From an uncultured Alphaproteobacteria bacterium (GTDB taxonomy: Bacteria; Pseudomonadota; Alphaproteobacteria; Rhodobacterales; Rhodobacteraceae): a stretch of DNA of 64,000 nt. The stretch's first letter is position 1, and each line of letters starts with the position of its first letter. The notes beneath the pieces were generated by a model. The model made no database searches and was not told the DNA's origin. It was given only the letters and a program-made list of their open reading frames with translations. The DNA is taken from the NCBI GenBank assembly GCA_902524655.1, contig CABZEG010000003.1, positions 1 to 64,000 of the forward strand, written 5' to 3'. Position numbers and translations under genes: made by a program. This document shows positions 9,094 to 17,749 of this stretch, piece by piece.

Positions 9094-9867
9094 TTGTTTT
9101 TTATTCTCTCGAAAATATTCAATTTTTTTTTAGACCCTTTCAATCTTTTAATAATTTCCTTTTTTCTTTTTTTACTTATCATCGCTAGAGCAAAAAAAAA
9201 TAAGCTTAGAGGCACCTATTGGTTTGTGCTTTTTTGGAGCCTTCTTCTATATAAACCGATACCAGAATTTCTTGTGAAAAATCTTGAAGATAAATTTTCG
9301 TATAGAGAAGAAACCTTTCTTGAGTTAGAAGGCATAATTGTACTCGGAGGTAGCACGGGCTCCGGAAAAATCGCTAAAGAACGGAACGACATTTCTCTAG
9401 GGCCAGGCGCGGAAAGAGTTTTTAAGGGTTTACAATTTCTACAGCAGCAACCTCAAGGTACTGTTATTTTTACTGGCTTTTCCGGAAATCTTTTCCATGA
9501 AGTGCTATCAGAGGCAGAGATAATAGAAAAGCTAATCAAGGCGCTAAAAGTAGATTCCAAAAAAATACTCTTTGAGAGACGCTCTCGAAATACGTTCGAA
9601 AATGCCTTTTACACAGGAGAGATTATTGATAACCTCAAAATAAAAAAGTGGGGGATTGTGACCTCAGCCAACCATATGAAGAGGGCTATCGCCTCTTTTG
9701 AAAAACAGCACCCCGAAACAGTCTTCGAAGCGATACCAGTTGATTTTCAAACGGCAAACTCGATATACTGGAGTCCAAGAAATATGCAAGGTAGTATTAA
9801 TCTTTGGCGTATCTATATACATGAAAGTGTAGGATACTGGATGTATAAGTTGACAAGGAAACTTTAA
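9094..9867 (+). CDS. YdcF/ElyC/SanA family membrane protein (DUF218)
   Basis: A 257-residue protein with one or two N-terminal membrane helices, then a soluble DUF218 domain. The motifs GIIVLGG, VIFTGFSGN, FERRSRNTFENAFYTGEI and WGIVTSANHMKRA follow the usual order of the YdcF-like family, some members of which affect envelope or peptidoglycan precursor metabolism. The start is TTG. The stop codon shares one base with the start of the BLUF gene (TAATG), indicating translational coupling. Confidence 0.85.
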   Translation: MFFILSKIFNFFLDPFNLLIISFFLFLLIIARAKKNKLRGTYWFVLFWSLLLYKPIPEFLVKNLEDKFSYREETFLELEGIIVLGGSTGSGKIAKERNDISLGPGAERVFKGLQFLQQQPQGTVIFTGFSGNLFHEVLSEAEIIEKLIKALKVDSKKILFERRSRNTFENAFYTGEIIDNLKIKKWGIVTSANHMKRAIASFEKQHPETVFEAIPVDFQTANSIYWSPRNMQGSINLWRIYIHESVGYWMYKLTRKL

Positions 9868-10277
9868 TGAAATTGATGCAACTGGTTTATTGTTCCCAAC
9901 CGTTTGGATATAGCTTGGAAATTCTGTCAGCAATATTAATTGCTTCTAGAGCAAACAACAGGAAACACGACATCACTGGCGCTTTAATCTGTCGTTCGGA
10001 TATTTTTCTGCAGCTTCTTGAAGGACCTGAACAACAGGTAAAAAATACCTATGAGGCGATACAGAAGGATGACCGCCACATAAATGTCTATCACCTCTTC
10101 GATCAGTTTTGTGAAAAGCGTTTATTTCCTGCATGGGCTATGAAAGACGACCCGGTTAAAACGTGGATGTGGAGCCGGGAGGAGGTTTCAAGCGGAATTG
10201 TTAAAAGCTTGTCTAAAGCTGAGGTAGAAGAAGTTTTCGTTAAACTTTCCAGAGAAGCGAAAATTTTTAACTTTTAG
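9867..10277 (+). CDS. BLUF-domain blue-light photoreceptor
   Basis: A 136-residue protein that is essentially one BLUF domain with a short C-terminal helical cap. The flavin hydrogen-bonding residues are at canonical positions: Tyr8 (QLVYCS), Asn31 (SRANNRKHDITG) and Gln49 (FLQLLEG). DDRHINVYHLF and RLFPAWAM are further family signatures. BLUF domains bind FAD and signal blue light by a hydrogen-bond rearrangement. With no fused EAL or cyclase domain, output must go through a partner protein. It is embedded in a tight operon, coupled to YdcF upstream and 3 bp from a small membrane protein downstream. Confidence 0.95.
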   Translation: MKLMQLVYCSQPFGYSLEILSAILIASRANNRKHDITGALICRSDIFLQLLEGPEQQVKNTYEAIQKDDRHINVYHLFDQFCEKRLFPAWAMKDDPVKTWMWSREEVSSGIVKSLSKAEVEEVFVKLSREAKIFNF

Positions 10278-10280
10278 ACA

Positions 10281-10547
10281 ATGTCTAAGTATATGAGTTA
10301 CTTAAAGTATTTTATTACTTCTACCTGTTTTGTTCTGAGTTGTATTTTTTTGTTAATATTTTTACTTGAATTCTATGACCTAATAAATAGATGCTATAGT
10401 ATCAATCGCTTTTCGGTTTCTGTTTTAAACTGTATACAAGTGTTTTATTATGAAATACTTAAAACTAGCTTTTTCGTAGTGGTATTGTTACTTCTGGCTA
10501 TTTTGACAATGCAAAAACTTACAGTTCCTTTCAAATCGGGTGATTGA
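10281..10547 (+). CDS. Small hypothetical membrane protein
   Basis: An 88-residue protein of unrecognised family. Two hydrophobic segments are visible, FITSTCFVLSCIFLLIFLLEF and TSFFVVVLLLLAILTM, suggesting a two-helix inner-membrane protein with a short Cys-containing connecting loop. It lies 3 bp after the BLUF gene, and its TGA overlaps the ATG of the AEC transporter gene by one base. That context suggests it is translated as part of the operon and might link BLUF to the membrane or to the transporter. This last point is inference only. Confidence 0.6.
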   Translation: MSKYMSYLKYFITSTCFVLSCIFLLIFLLEFYDLINRCYSINRFSVSVLNCIQVFYYEILKTSFFVVVLLLLAILTMQKLTVPFKSGD

Positions 10548-11473
10548 TGACTGATGTCTTAAATTTAACTATTCCAATGTTTTCTTTAATTGGTATCGGC
10601 TACCTATTGAAAAAAATTCAGTTTATGTCGGAACTGGATGGTACTGTTTTATCAAAGTTTGCTTTTTATATTTTGCTACCCCCACTTATGTTCACAAGTA
10701 TCCTTTCGGGCGATGCCAGTAAAAGCTTAAACTTAAATTTCATTCTTAGTTACGAGATTATAACAATATCGATCTTTGGTCTCACCTATCTTATTGGACT
10801 TTTTATAAAACTCAAGACCATGGAGAAAGCGATCTTCGGCTTAAATGCCGCCTACCCAAATTATGGTTATATAGGTGTCCCCTTATGCATTTTAGCGTTC
10901 GGCACAGAGGCTGCTATACCTTTAGCGTTGATCCTACTAGCTGATACTTTTATTTTGTTGAGCACTCTTATATTTTATAAATTAACAGAGAATAGAAAAA
11001 CCAGCCTGAAAGAGTTGGGAAAAGAAGTAATTGAGCGCTTCGTTTACAACCCACTTATGATGTCTGTTATTGCAGCCTTTATATTTTCAACTGCAGACAT
11101 AAAAATAATAACAGCTATTGACAGAACACTTTCGATTGTCGCCGCATCGGCCACTGCCGTCGCTTTAATTGCGCTTGGCGTCTCACTAAATGTAGGGTCA
11201 GTTAAAAATCAAAAGAGTGTTTTGTTCATTATAACATTAATAAAACTCGTAGTACATCCGATATTAATATTTACCATTTTCCAATTTCAAAGTGGTATTG
11301 ATCCTATGTGGGTTAAAACAGCAATTGTTTGTGCCAGCTTACCGGTTGCCGCTAATGTTTTCGTTTTAGCAAATTATTACAAAACATTTTCTAATGAAAG
11401 TGCTGCTGCTATAACTATAACAACAATAGTTTCAAGCATAACAGTCACAGTTACGTTATTGTTGACCTTGTAA
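10547..11473 (+). CDS. AEC family transporter (auxin efflux carrier-like)
   Basis: A 308-residue membrane protein with about ten helices. The N-terminus DVLNLTIPMFSLIGIGYLLKK, the NYGYIGVPL half-helix region and a C-terminal repeat ending LPVAANVFVLANYY are typical of the AEC family, which exports or imports dicarboxylates, malonate or related anions in bacteria. I chose ATG at 10547 over the TTG at 10544. It is the last gene of the operon that begins with the SnoaL-like gene. A dicarboxylate-type substrate would suit the CitE-like lyase, but this is not shown. Confidence 0.88.
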   Translation: MTDVLNLTIPMFSLIGIGYLLKKIQFMSELDGTVLSKFAFYILLPPLMFTSILSGDASKSLNLNFILSYEIITISIFGLTYLIGLFIKLKTMEKAIFGLNAAYPNYGYIGVPLCILAFGTEAAIPLALILLADTFILLSTLIFYKLTENRKTSLKELGKEVIERFVYNPLMMSVIAAFIFSTADIKIITAIDRTLSIVAASATAVALIALGVSLNVGSVKNQKSVLFIITLIKLVVHPILIFTIFQFQSGIDPMWVKTAIVCASLPVAANVFVLANYYKTFSNESAAAITITTIVSSITVTVTLLLTL

Positions 11474-11485
11474 TTCTTTTTTACG

Positions 11486-13318
11486 TTATTGAGTAAGTTC
11501 TTCCAATTCAAGCCAACGCTCTTCGTACTCTTCCAATTGCTCTTTCGCTAGTTTGAGTTCCTTGGTCATTTCGAGAAAGCCGTCGGGATCGCTTTTATAA
11601 AAATCTCCATTGGATAACTTTTCTGTGAGTGTATTAATCTCGGCTTCCTTATCTTCAATTTTCTTAGGAAGATTTTTCAATTCATATTCAAGCTTGTAGG
11701 TTAATTTCTTGGTTTCAGAATAATATTTTTTCGTTTCTACTTCTTTTACCTGCTTGATATTTTCCTTCTTCTTATCATTTTTTTTTGACGGGGACCTCTT
11801 TTGATTGAGATAATCAGAATACCCTCCGATACACTCTTCAATTTTTCCATCTCCCTCAAACGCCAATACTTTAGTTACCGTCTGATCTAAAAAGTCGCGG
11901 TCATGTGAAACCAATAATAATGTACCCTCATAATTGATAAGAATCTCTTCAAGCATATCCAGAGTTTCCATATCGAGATCATTTGTGGGTTCGTCAAGAA
12001 TAAGACACGTTTTTGGATCTGCTAAAATCTTTGCAAGTTTTAAACGATTTTTTTGACCACCCGACAGTGTCCCCACTTTATCCAGCACGACGCTTGGATC
12101 AAACATAAAGTCTTTCAAATAACCATAGATATGGCGTGTCTTGCCACGAACATCAATAAAATCGCCTCCATTGGGCGCCATTACATCTTTTAATCGATCG
12201 TTTGATCTCAAATCACTTCTATTTTGATCAAAGTATGAAAACTCGATTGTTTTTTGGACTTTCACGCTTCCACGATCGGCTTCTAATTCCTTAAGAATAA
12301 GTTTTAAAAAGGTTGATTTCCCTGATCCATTTTTACCAATGATCCCAATACGATCCCCTCTCTTAATACGAATATTAAAACCATTGAGGATATTAATTGT
12401 TTCATCATCATTCTGAAATGATTTATGAACATTATAAAATTCACAAATGACTTTCGTATGATTATCGAGATCTTTAATGGGCTCATAACTGATTTTTTTG
12501 GTAGCACGACGATATGCCGACTCATCGGCCTTTAACTTATCTCTCATTTCACGTACCTGACTGAGGCGTCGCACATTTCTTTTTACACGTGCCTTTACAC
12601 CGCGGGATGCCCACTCCACTTCTTGAGCTACGATTTGTTTTCTTTTTTGAAGTTCGCGCTCCTCTTGCTCTAAGAGCATTGTTGACCATTCATTAAAAAA
12701 CTTAAACCCTTTGGGGCTGACTTTGAGTTTTCCTCTATCCAACCAAAATACCTTATTCGTTATATTTTCTAAAAAGCGTTTATCGTGGGAAATGCAGAGT
12801 ATTGCTCCCTGATAATTGTTCAGATAACCCTCTAGCCAACTAATTGCTTCGAGGTCTAAATGGTTCGTTGGTTCATCAAGCAAAAGAATATCGGGCTCTT
12901 CAACAAAGGCTTTTGCCAAGCCTGCTCTTCGGAGCTGCCCTCCCGATAGCATTGTCATCGGTTTTTTTACATCTAATTCGAGTGCTTCGGCTGCAATATC
13001 CACTTTATATTGATAGAGCTCACGGTCTACTCCTTTGATGTTATTAAATATAAAATCGAATACCGTTTCTGTTTCATCTGGTTGAAAGTCTTGGACCAAA
13101 TATCCTATTGTTGTTCCAGGATTTTCCCAGCGATCCCCTTCATCCAGTGACTTAACACCTGTTATAATGTTCATAATTGTTGATTTACCCGCACCATTTT
13201 TTCCAACGAGAGCAATGCGGCTACCCTGATGTATATTCAACGTAAGATCTTCAAATACAGGTATCTCTTTATATCGAACGAGCGCATCTTTTACAGAAAA
13301 TATAAGTTGTGAAGACAT
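11486..13318 (-). CDS. uup: ABC-F family ATPase Uup
   Basis: A 610-residue soluble tandem ABC ATPase without membrane segments. Walker A motifs are GKNGAGKST and GKNGSGKST, signatures LSGGQLRRAG and LSGGQKNRLK, and Walker B motifs DILLLDEPTNHLD and CLILDEPTNDLD. A charged C-terminal coiled coil (about residues 530-605) marks the Uup branch, which binds DNA branch structures and acts on ribosomes as an ABC-F translation factor. It is convergent with the AEC gene and lies just downstream of tRNA-Arg. Confidence 0.93.
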   Translation of the reverse strand: MSSQLIFSVKDALVRYKEIPVFEDLTLNIHQGSRIALVGKNGAGKSTIMNIITGVKSLDEGDRWENPGTTIGYLVQDFQPDETETVFDFIFNNIKGVDRELYQYKVDIAAEALELDVKKPMTMLSGGQLRRAGLAKAFVEEPDILLLDEPTNHLDLEAISWLEGYLNNYQGAILCISHDKRFLENITNKVFWLDRGKLKVSPKGFKFFNEWSTMLLEQEERELQKRKQIVAQEVEWASRGVKARVKRNVRRLSQVREMRDKLKADESAYRRATKKISYEPIKDLDNHTKVICEFYNVHKSFQNDDETINILNGFNIRIKRGDRIGIIGKNGSGKSTFLKLILKELEADRGSVKVQKTIEFSYFDQNRSDLRSNDRLKDVMAPNGGDFIDVRGKTRHIYGYLKDFMFDPSVVLDKVGTLSGGQKNRLKLAKILADPKTCLILDEPTNDLDMETLDMLEEILINYEGTLLLVSHDRDFLDQTVTKVLAFEGDGKIEECIGGYSDYLNQKRSPSKKNDKKKENIKQVKEVETKKYYSETKKLTYKLEYELKNLPKKIEDKEAEINTLTEKLSNGDFYKSDPDGFLEMTKELKLAKEQLEEYEERWLELEELTQ

Positions 13319-13347
13319 TAATTTATTTAAAATAAATAGTGTTTTTG

Positions 13348-13424
13348 TGGCGCACCGGGGAGGATTCGAACCCCCGACCCCCTGATTCGTAGTCAGGTAC
13401 TCTATCCAGCTGAGCTACCGGTGC
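13348..13424 (-). tRNA. tRNA-Arg (ACG)
   Basis: A full cloverleaf of 77 nt on the minus strand. The acceptor is GCACCGG/CCGGTGC, the D arm contains AGCTGGATA, the anticodon stem is CCTGA/TCAGG with loop CTACGAA giving anticodon ACG (read as ICG), and the T loop is TTCGAAT. Discriminator G and an encoded 3' CCA are present. It lies between rpmH (divergent) and uup. Confidence 0.97.
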
Positions 13425-13510
13425 ATTTATTGCAAATTTAATGAGGAGTTACCGAATTGTAAATAAAATTTCTCCTTATTATTAATGGTTCAATTATTAT
13501 AAATAGCTAA

Positions 13511-13536
13511 TTGACAATAAAGCTCGTTTCTATTAA
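13511..13536 (+). promoter_or_regulatory. Possible promoter for the rpmH operon
   Basis: A perfect -35 hexamer TTGACA starts at 13511. The best -10-like sequences (TATTAA at 13531, TAAGCA at 13534) are weak and the spacing is 14-17 bp. The position, about 30-50 bp upstream of rpmH, fits. This is tentative. Confidence 0.35.
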
Positions 13537-13563
13537 GCAATAAGGCTTGAAGGGAATTGAGTA

Positions 13564-13698
13564 ATGAAAAGAACATATCAACCCAGTAATCGAGTTAGAA
13601 AGCGTCGCCACGGCTTTCGTCTGCGTTCAGCTACAAGTGCTGGCAGAAAGATACTTAACCGACGACGCGCACGCGGTAGAAAGACGTTATCCGCATAA
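13564..13698 (+). CDS. rpmH: 50S ribosomal protein L34
   Basis: A 44-residue highly basic protein, too short for the ORF track. It starts [18 protein letters not shown] and ends with the [12 protein letters not shown] tail, matching L34 along its whole length. L34 is a small 23S rRNA-binding protein of the large subunit. AAGGGAATTGAGTA precedes the ATG. It leads the conserved rpmH-rnpA-yidD-yidC order and is 35 bp from rnpA. Confidence 0.98.
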   Translation: MKRTYQPSNRVRKRRHGFRLRSATSAGRKILNRRRARGRKTLSA

Positions 13699-13733
13699 TA
13701 TTCTAGTAGTCTTGACGACTGCAGGGAGTACTT

Positions 13734-14096
13734 ATGGATATCCAGACAATCAAAAAGCGCCGGGACTTTCTTAAAGGTAATAATTCTCCTTATGCTGCTA
13801 TGCCATCCGTGGTCGTTCAAAGCTACATGCGAACTGATGAAGTAGTGCAGACAGATGAAACCGTAATGATGGGAATTACATGTTCGAAAAAAGTCGGGAA
13901 TGCTGTCAAACGGAACAGAGCAAAACGGCGATTAAGAGAGGCAGGAAAGATTGTACTTAAGGAAATCGGTATAAAAAAAACAAACTATATTTTCATTGCT
14001 CGAAAGGATACAACTATCAAAGTAAAATTTACCGATCTTTGTAGTGATATAGAATCCGGAATAAAGAGGATATACGGCCAGGAGAAAAGTAAATAG
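13734..14096 (+). CDS. rnpA: Ribonuclease P protein component
   Basis: A 120-residue basic protein. The RNR box is visible as GNAVKRNRAKRRLREA, preceded by the conserved GITCSKKVGNA strand. RnpA binds the RNase P RNA and helps it recognise the 5' leader of precursor tRNAs. AGGGAGTACTT precedes the ATG. Its stop abuts the yidD start with no gap. A run of eight A residues occurs inside the gene without breaking the frame. Confidence 0.96.
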   Translation: MDIQTIKKRRDFLKGNNSPYAAMPSVVVQSYMRTDEVVQTDETVMMGITCSKKVGNAVKRNRAKRRLREAGKIVLKEIGIKKTNYIFIARKDTTIKVKFTDLCSDIESGIKRIYGQEKSK

Positions 14097-14342
14097 ATGC
14101 TTATAAAAATTATTTCCTTTCCTATTCACATATATCGTCTTTTCATTAGCCCGTTAACTGGAAAGAATTGTCGCTTTGAGCCAACATGCTCTGAATACGC
14201 CTTAGCCGCCTTAAAAACCCATGGGGTTTTTTATGGATCCTTTCTGTCTATAAAGCGCATACTAAAATGTCATCCGTTTAGCCGATACTCTGGTTATGAT
14301 CCTTTACCGAACAAAAAAAAATCAAAAGACATTACTCGATAA
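14097..14342 (+). CDS. yidD: Membrane protein insertion efficiency factor YidD
   Basis: An 81-residue small protein of the YidD (DUF37) family. Diagnostic sequences are [20 protein letters not shown] and [16 protein letters not shown]. The family assists YidC/Sec-dependent membrane protein insertion at the inner face of the membrane. The ATG directly follows the rnpA stop codon. An A9 tract encodes the KKK near its C-terminus and is in frame. It sits between rnpA and yidC, as is usual. Confidence 0.95.
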   Translation: MLIKIISFPIHIYRLFISPLTGKNCRFEPTCSEYALAALKTHGVFYGSFLSIKRILKCHPFSRYSGYDPLPNKKKSKDITR

Positions 14343-14408
14343 ATCGATTGAATTAAGTCATTAGTAACCATATATTAGTCGCAGAATATTTAAGAGAAGG
14401 CAGAGCAG

Positions 14409-16208
14409 ATGGATGATCAGAATAAGAACCTTTTATTGGCAACGTCCCTAAGTTTTTTAGTACTGCTTGGTTGGATGCTCATGTTTCCACCAGAGCCAAT
14501 AGAAGAAGTGAATCCTGAACAAACAACAGAACAAGTTACACAAGAAGATAACCAAGGGGGTATTGGTCTCAGCACTCCAGTACAAGTTGATACTAACCAA
14601 AGGAAGCAAAAACAAGATACATCTGCAGACGCACCGCGAGTATCAATAGAAACATCACGACTATCGGGTTCTTTATCTCTACGAGGTGGTAAAATAGATA
14701 GCCTTAAACTACTAGATTATTTTGAGACACAGGAACAGAACTCAAAGAATATTGAGCTTTTTCAGTATGAAAATGAAAACTATTATGCTGTTTATGGATG
14801 GTCATCGCGAGACAGAGAAAATGTTCCAACTCCTAATACAATCTGGACCCTTGCAAAAGGTAAAACGCTCACACCCAATACACCTGTAACGCTACAATGG
14901 GTGAGCCCGAAGGGGGTCATATTTGAAAGGGAAATCTCCATCGATGAAGATTTTCTTTTCACTATAAAGCAGCGTGTGTTTAATCAATCAAATGCGACCA
15001 TTGATTTGGCAGCTTACGGAATATTAGCCCGCCATAGCGCCCCCGAAACTATTGGCTTTTATATTCTTCATGAAGGGATAGTAGGGTATAATGATGGCGA
15101 ACTGGTTGAGTTGTCGTATGACGATATAACAGATCAAAAGTATGACGATAGAGAACGAGCTAATCTTGAAATCTACGAGATTACAGAAAATGGCTGGATT
15201 GGTTTTACCGATAAATATTGGATGTCAACACTCGTTGGCGAACCCAAAAGTAAATTTAAAATGGCTAGTAAATACAATGAAGCAAATGATATTTACCAAG
15301 CCGATATTCGTCATCCTCTGCAGAGCATTGGGTCTGGACAATCTACGGAAGTAAAAACATATCTATTTGCGGGTGCTAAAGAGGTGAATACGATAAAAAC
15401 GTACCAGAAAGAGGCCGATTTTGCTGACTTTATCGACACCGTTGACTGGGGATGGTTTTTCTTTCTAACTAAACCAATTTTTTCCTTACTTGATTATTGC
15501 AATAAGCTTGTAGGGAATATGGGCTGGGCGATCATTCTTCTTACGCTAGTTGTAAAGACCGTATTACTTCCACTTGCTTATAAATCTTATGTTTCAATGT
15601 CGAAGTTAAAGCAACTACAGCCAGAGATGGAAAAGATAAAGAAAAGAGCTGCTGATGACCGAATGAAGTTGCAACAGGAAATGATGGCTTTATACAAGAA
15701 GGAAAAGGTCAATCCTGCTGCCGGCTGCTTGCCAATACTTCTGCAAATTCCGATATTCTTTTCTTTATACAAAGTGCTTTTTGTAACTATTGAGGTAAGG
15801 CATGCTCCGTTCATAGGATGGATCACAGACCTGTCAGCTCCCGATCCTAGCTCTATATTAAACTTATTCGGCCTATTACCATTCTCGCCTCCTGGTCCGG
15901 AAAGCTTTCTTGTTATTTTTTCTATTGGGGTCTACCCGATCCTTATGGGTATAACAATGTGGTTGCAACAGAAGCTTAATCCAGCGCCAACCGATAAAAC
16001 ACAGCAAATGATTTTTGCATGGATGCCTTGGATGTTCATGTTCCTTCTTGGGCAGTTCTCTAGTGGCCTAGTAATTTATTGGGTAGCAAATAATATCATC
16101 ACGTTTGCACAACAGTATTTTATTATGGCATCACAAGGTGTAAAACCAGATATTTTTGGAAATATTCTGAGCTCCTTTAAAAAGGAAGGGGCCTCCAAAG
16201 AAAACTAA
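14409..16208 (+). CDS. yidC: Membrane protein insertase YidC
   Basis: A 599-residue YidC with the Gram-negative layout: an N-terminal helix (LLLATSLSFLVLLGWMLMF), a long periplasmic beta-rich domain (about residues 80-330), then the insertase core with five helices. Core landmarks are GWAIILLTLVVKTVLLPL, the cytoplasmic helical hairpin LKQLQPEMEKIKKR, VNPAAGCLPILLQIPIFFSLY and a final segment with WVANNIITFAQQY. It inserts inner-membrane proteins alone or with SecYEG. GAGAAGGCAGAGCAG precedes the ATG. Confidence 0.97.
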   Translation: MDDQNKNLLLATSLSFLVLLGWMLMFPPEPIEEVNPEQTTEQVTQEDNQGGIGLSTPVQVDTNQRKQKQDTSADAPRVSIETSRLSGSLSLRGGKIDSLKLLDYFETQEQNSKNIELFQYENENYYAVYGWSSRDRENVPTPNTIWTLAKGKTLTPNTPVTLQWVSPKGVIFEREISIDEDFLFTIKQRVFNQSNATIDLAAYGILARHSAPETIGFYILHEGIVGYNDGELVELSYDDITDQKYDDRERANLEIYEITENGWIGFTDKYWMSTLVGEPKSKFKMASKYNEANDIYQADIRHPLQSIGSGQSTEVKTYLFAGAKEVNTIKTYQKEADFADFIDTVDWGWFFFLTKPIFSLLDYCNKLVGNMGWAIILLTLVVKTVLLPLAYKSYVSMSKLKQLQPEMEKIKKRAADDRMKLQQEMMALYKKEKVNPAAGCLPILLQIPIFFSLYKVLFVTIEVRHAPFIGWITDLSAPDPSSILNLFGLLPFSPPGPESFLVIFSIGVYPILMGITMWLQQKLNPAPTDKTQQMIFAWMPWMFMFLLGQFSSGLVIYWVANNIITFAQQYFIMASQGVKPDIFGNILSSFKKEGASKEN

Positions 16209-16222
16209 TAAAGGAGCAATAG

Positions 16223-16840
16223 ATTACAAAATCACCTTTATTAAATGAAGTCTCTTTTTTAAAAGGAGTGGCTCGGATTGATGGTTTGCCTCCTGATAGA
16301 GAAGCAGAAGTATGCTTCATTGGCCGCTCTAACGTGGGGAAATCCTCACTCATTAATGCACTATTTGAAAGAAGAAACCTGGCAAGGACTTCCAAGACAC
16401 CAGGTCGAACTCAAGAGTTAAATTTTTTCTCATTAGGTGAAAGTTGCTATATCGTTGACCTCCCAGGCTACGGTTACGCAAAAGCGTCAAAAGATAAAAG
16501 ATCAGATTGGCAGACTCTTATAAAGTCATATATCGCGGAAAGACGTTCACTAAAGAGGGTATTTACTCTTGTCGATGCAAGGCATGGGTTAAAAGATAAT
16601 GATAGAGAATTTTTCTCTTTTTTGGATACCTATGCCGTGAGTTATCAAATAATACTTACCAAAATAGATAAAGTTAAAAAAACTGATATGCCAAAACTGC
16701 TTGAAGAAATAAATTATAAAATAAAAGAACACCCTGCCTGCAACACGGAATTTTTTCTTACATCAGCAATCGAAAAAAGCGGTATCGGTGAAATTAGAGA
16801 CGTAATGTTCTCAATTTTAGGTTTAAATCAAAATAATTGA
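16223..16840 (+). CDS. engB: Ribosome biogenesis GTPase EngB (YsxC/YihA), probable ATT start
   Basis: A TRAFAC GTPase needed for large-subunit assembly. G1 is GRSNVGKSS, G3 DLPGYG, G4 LTKIDK and G5 is near LTSAIEKSG. The ORF-track start is GTG at 16268, which leaves no spacing after AAAAGGA and cuts the family's N-terminal extension. The frame is open back to a TAG at 16220. An ATT at 16223 sits six bases after AAGGAG, giving I/M-TKSPLLNEVSFLKGVARIDGLP, a natural N-terminus and 205 residues. I prefer this rare start, but GTG 16268 remains possible. It lies between yidC and argB. Confidence 0.9.
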   Translation: MTKSPLLNEVSFLKGVARIDGLPPDREAEVCFIGRSNVGKSSLINALFERRNLARTSKTPGRTQELNFFSLGESCYIVDLPGYGYAKASKDKRSDWQTLIKSYIAERRSLKRVFTLVDARHGLKDNDREFFSFLDTYAVSYQIILTKIDKVKKTDMPKLLEEINYKIKEHPACNTEFFLTSAIEKSGIGEIRDVMFSILGLNQNN

Positions 16841-16873
16841 CAAATCAGCATTATAATTGCATTAGGTTTTGCT

Positions 16874-17740
16874 ATGAACGGTAAAATAAAAAATAATTTT
16901 AAACAAACAGCAGCCACGCTGGCTGAAGCGCTACCATACATCCAGAGATATGAGGGCTCGACAATAGTTATTAAGCTTGGTGGTCATGCTATGACAAGTA
17001 AACCCTCAATGGAAAATTTTGCGCGCGATATTGTTTTAATAAAGCAATGTGGCGTCAACCCAGTGATAGTGCATGGCGGTGGACCTATGATTAATAAGGT
17101 ATTATCTGATTTAAAAATTGAAAGTGAATTTACTGAGGGAAAAAGGATAACAGATGGCAAAACTATGGAAGTCGTTGAAATGGTGCTCTCTGGGAATGTT
17201 AACAAATCTATAGTTAATGCAATAAATAGCCAAGGTGGGAAAGGTGTTGGACTATCCGGAAAAGATGCTAATATGATAGAATGTGAGCAAGACAATCCCA
17301 AACTTGGATTTGTTGGGAAGATAAAAAAAGTTGACACTGATATAGTCCAGAATTTTATAAAGAGTGACTTTATCCCCGTTATTGCCCCCATCGGTTTTGG
17401 AATAAAGGGCGAGACTTTTAATATTAATGGTGATACAGCAGCGGGTGCTATAGCCTCAAGTCTCTTCGCTGATCGTCTCTTACTGCTAACGGATGTGGTC
17501 GGTGTGAAAAATAGCGACGATCAGTTAATTAATCAATTGACTATAGAAGAAGCAAGAAACTTAATAGGTTCAGGAATTATTAACTCGGGAATGATCCCCA
17601 AGGTAAATACATCAATAAAAGCTATTGAAAAGGGTGTCAGGGCATCGGTTATAATTGATGGAAGAGTTGATCATGCCTGCCTTCTCGAGCTCTTTACTAG
17701 CCACGGTGTAGGCACTCTGTTTAAAAAAACTTTTGATTAG
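16874..17740 (+). CDS. argB: Acetylglutamate kinase
   Basis: A 288-residue amino-acid kinase catalysing ATP-dependent phosphorylation of N-acetyl-L-glutamate, the second step of arginine synthesis. Motifs are VIKLGGHAM, PVIVHGGGPMI, INGDTAAGAIASSL and a C-terminal HGVGTLFKK. The length is standard. Other arginine genes (argF, argD) lie about 41 kb away on the other strand. It is followed after 9 bp by the ferredoxin-like gene, with which it probably shares a transcript. Confidence 0.97.
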   Translation: MNGKIKNNFKQTAATLAEALPYIQRYEGSTIVIKLGGHAMTSKPSMENFARDIVLIKQCGVNPVIVHGGGPMINKVLSDLKIESEFTEGKRITDGKTMEVVEMVLSGNVNKSIVNAINSQGGKGVGLSGKDANMIECEQDNPKLGFVGKIKKVDTDIVQNFIKSDFIPVIAPIGFGIKGETFNINGDTAAGAIASSLFADRLLLLTDVVGVKNSDDQLINQLTIEEARNLIGSGIINSGMIPKVNTSIKAIEKGVRASVIIDGRVDHACLLELFTSHGVGTLFKKTFD

Positions 17741-17749
17741 TCTTTAGGA

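Noticed and set aside
16837-16857. TTGACA and TATAAT just before argB
   Set aside because: Both hexamers are perfect but only 9 bp apart, far from the 16-18 bp a sigma70 promoter needs; the first also overlaps the engB stop codon.
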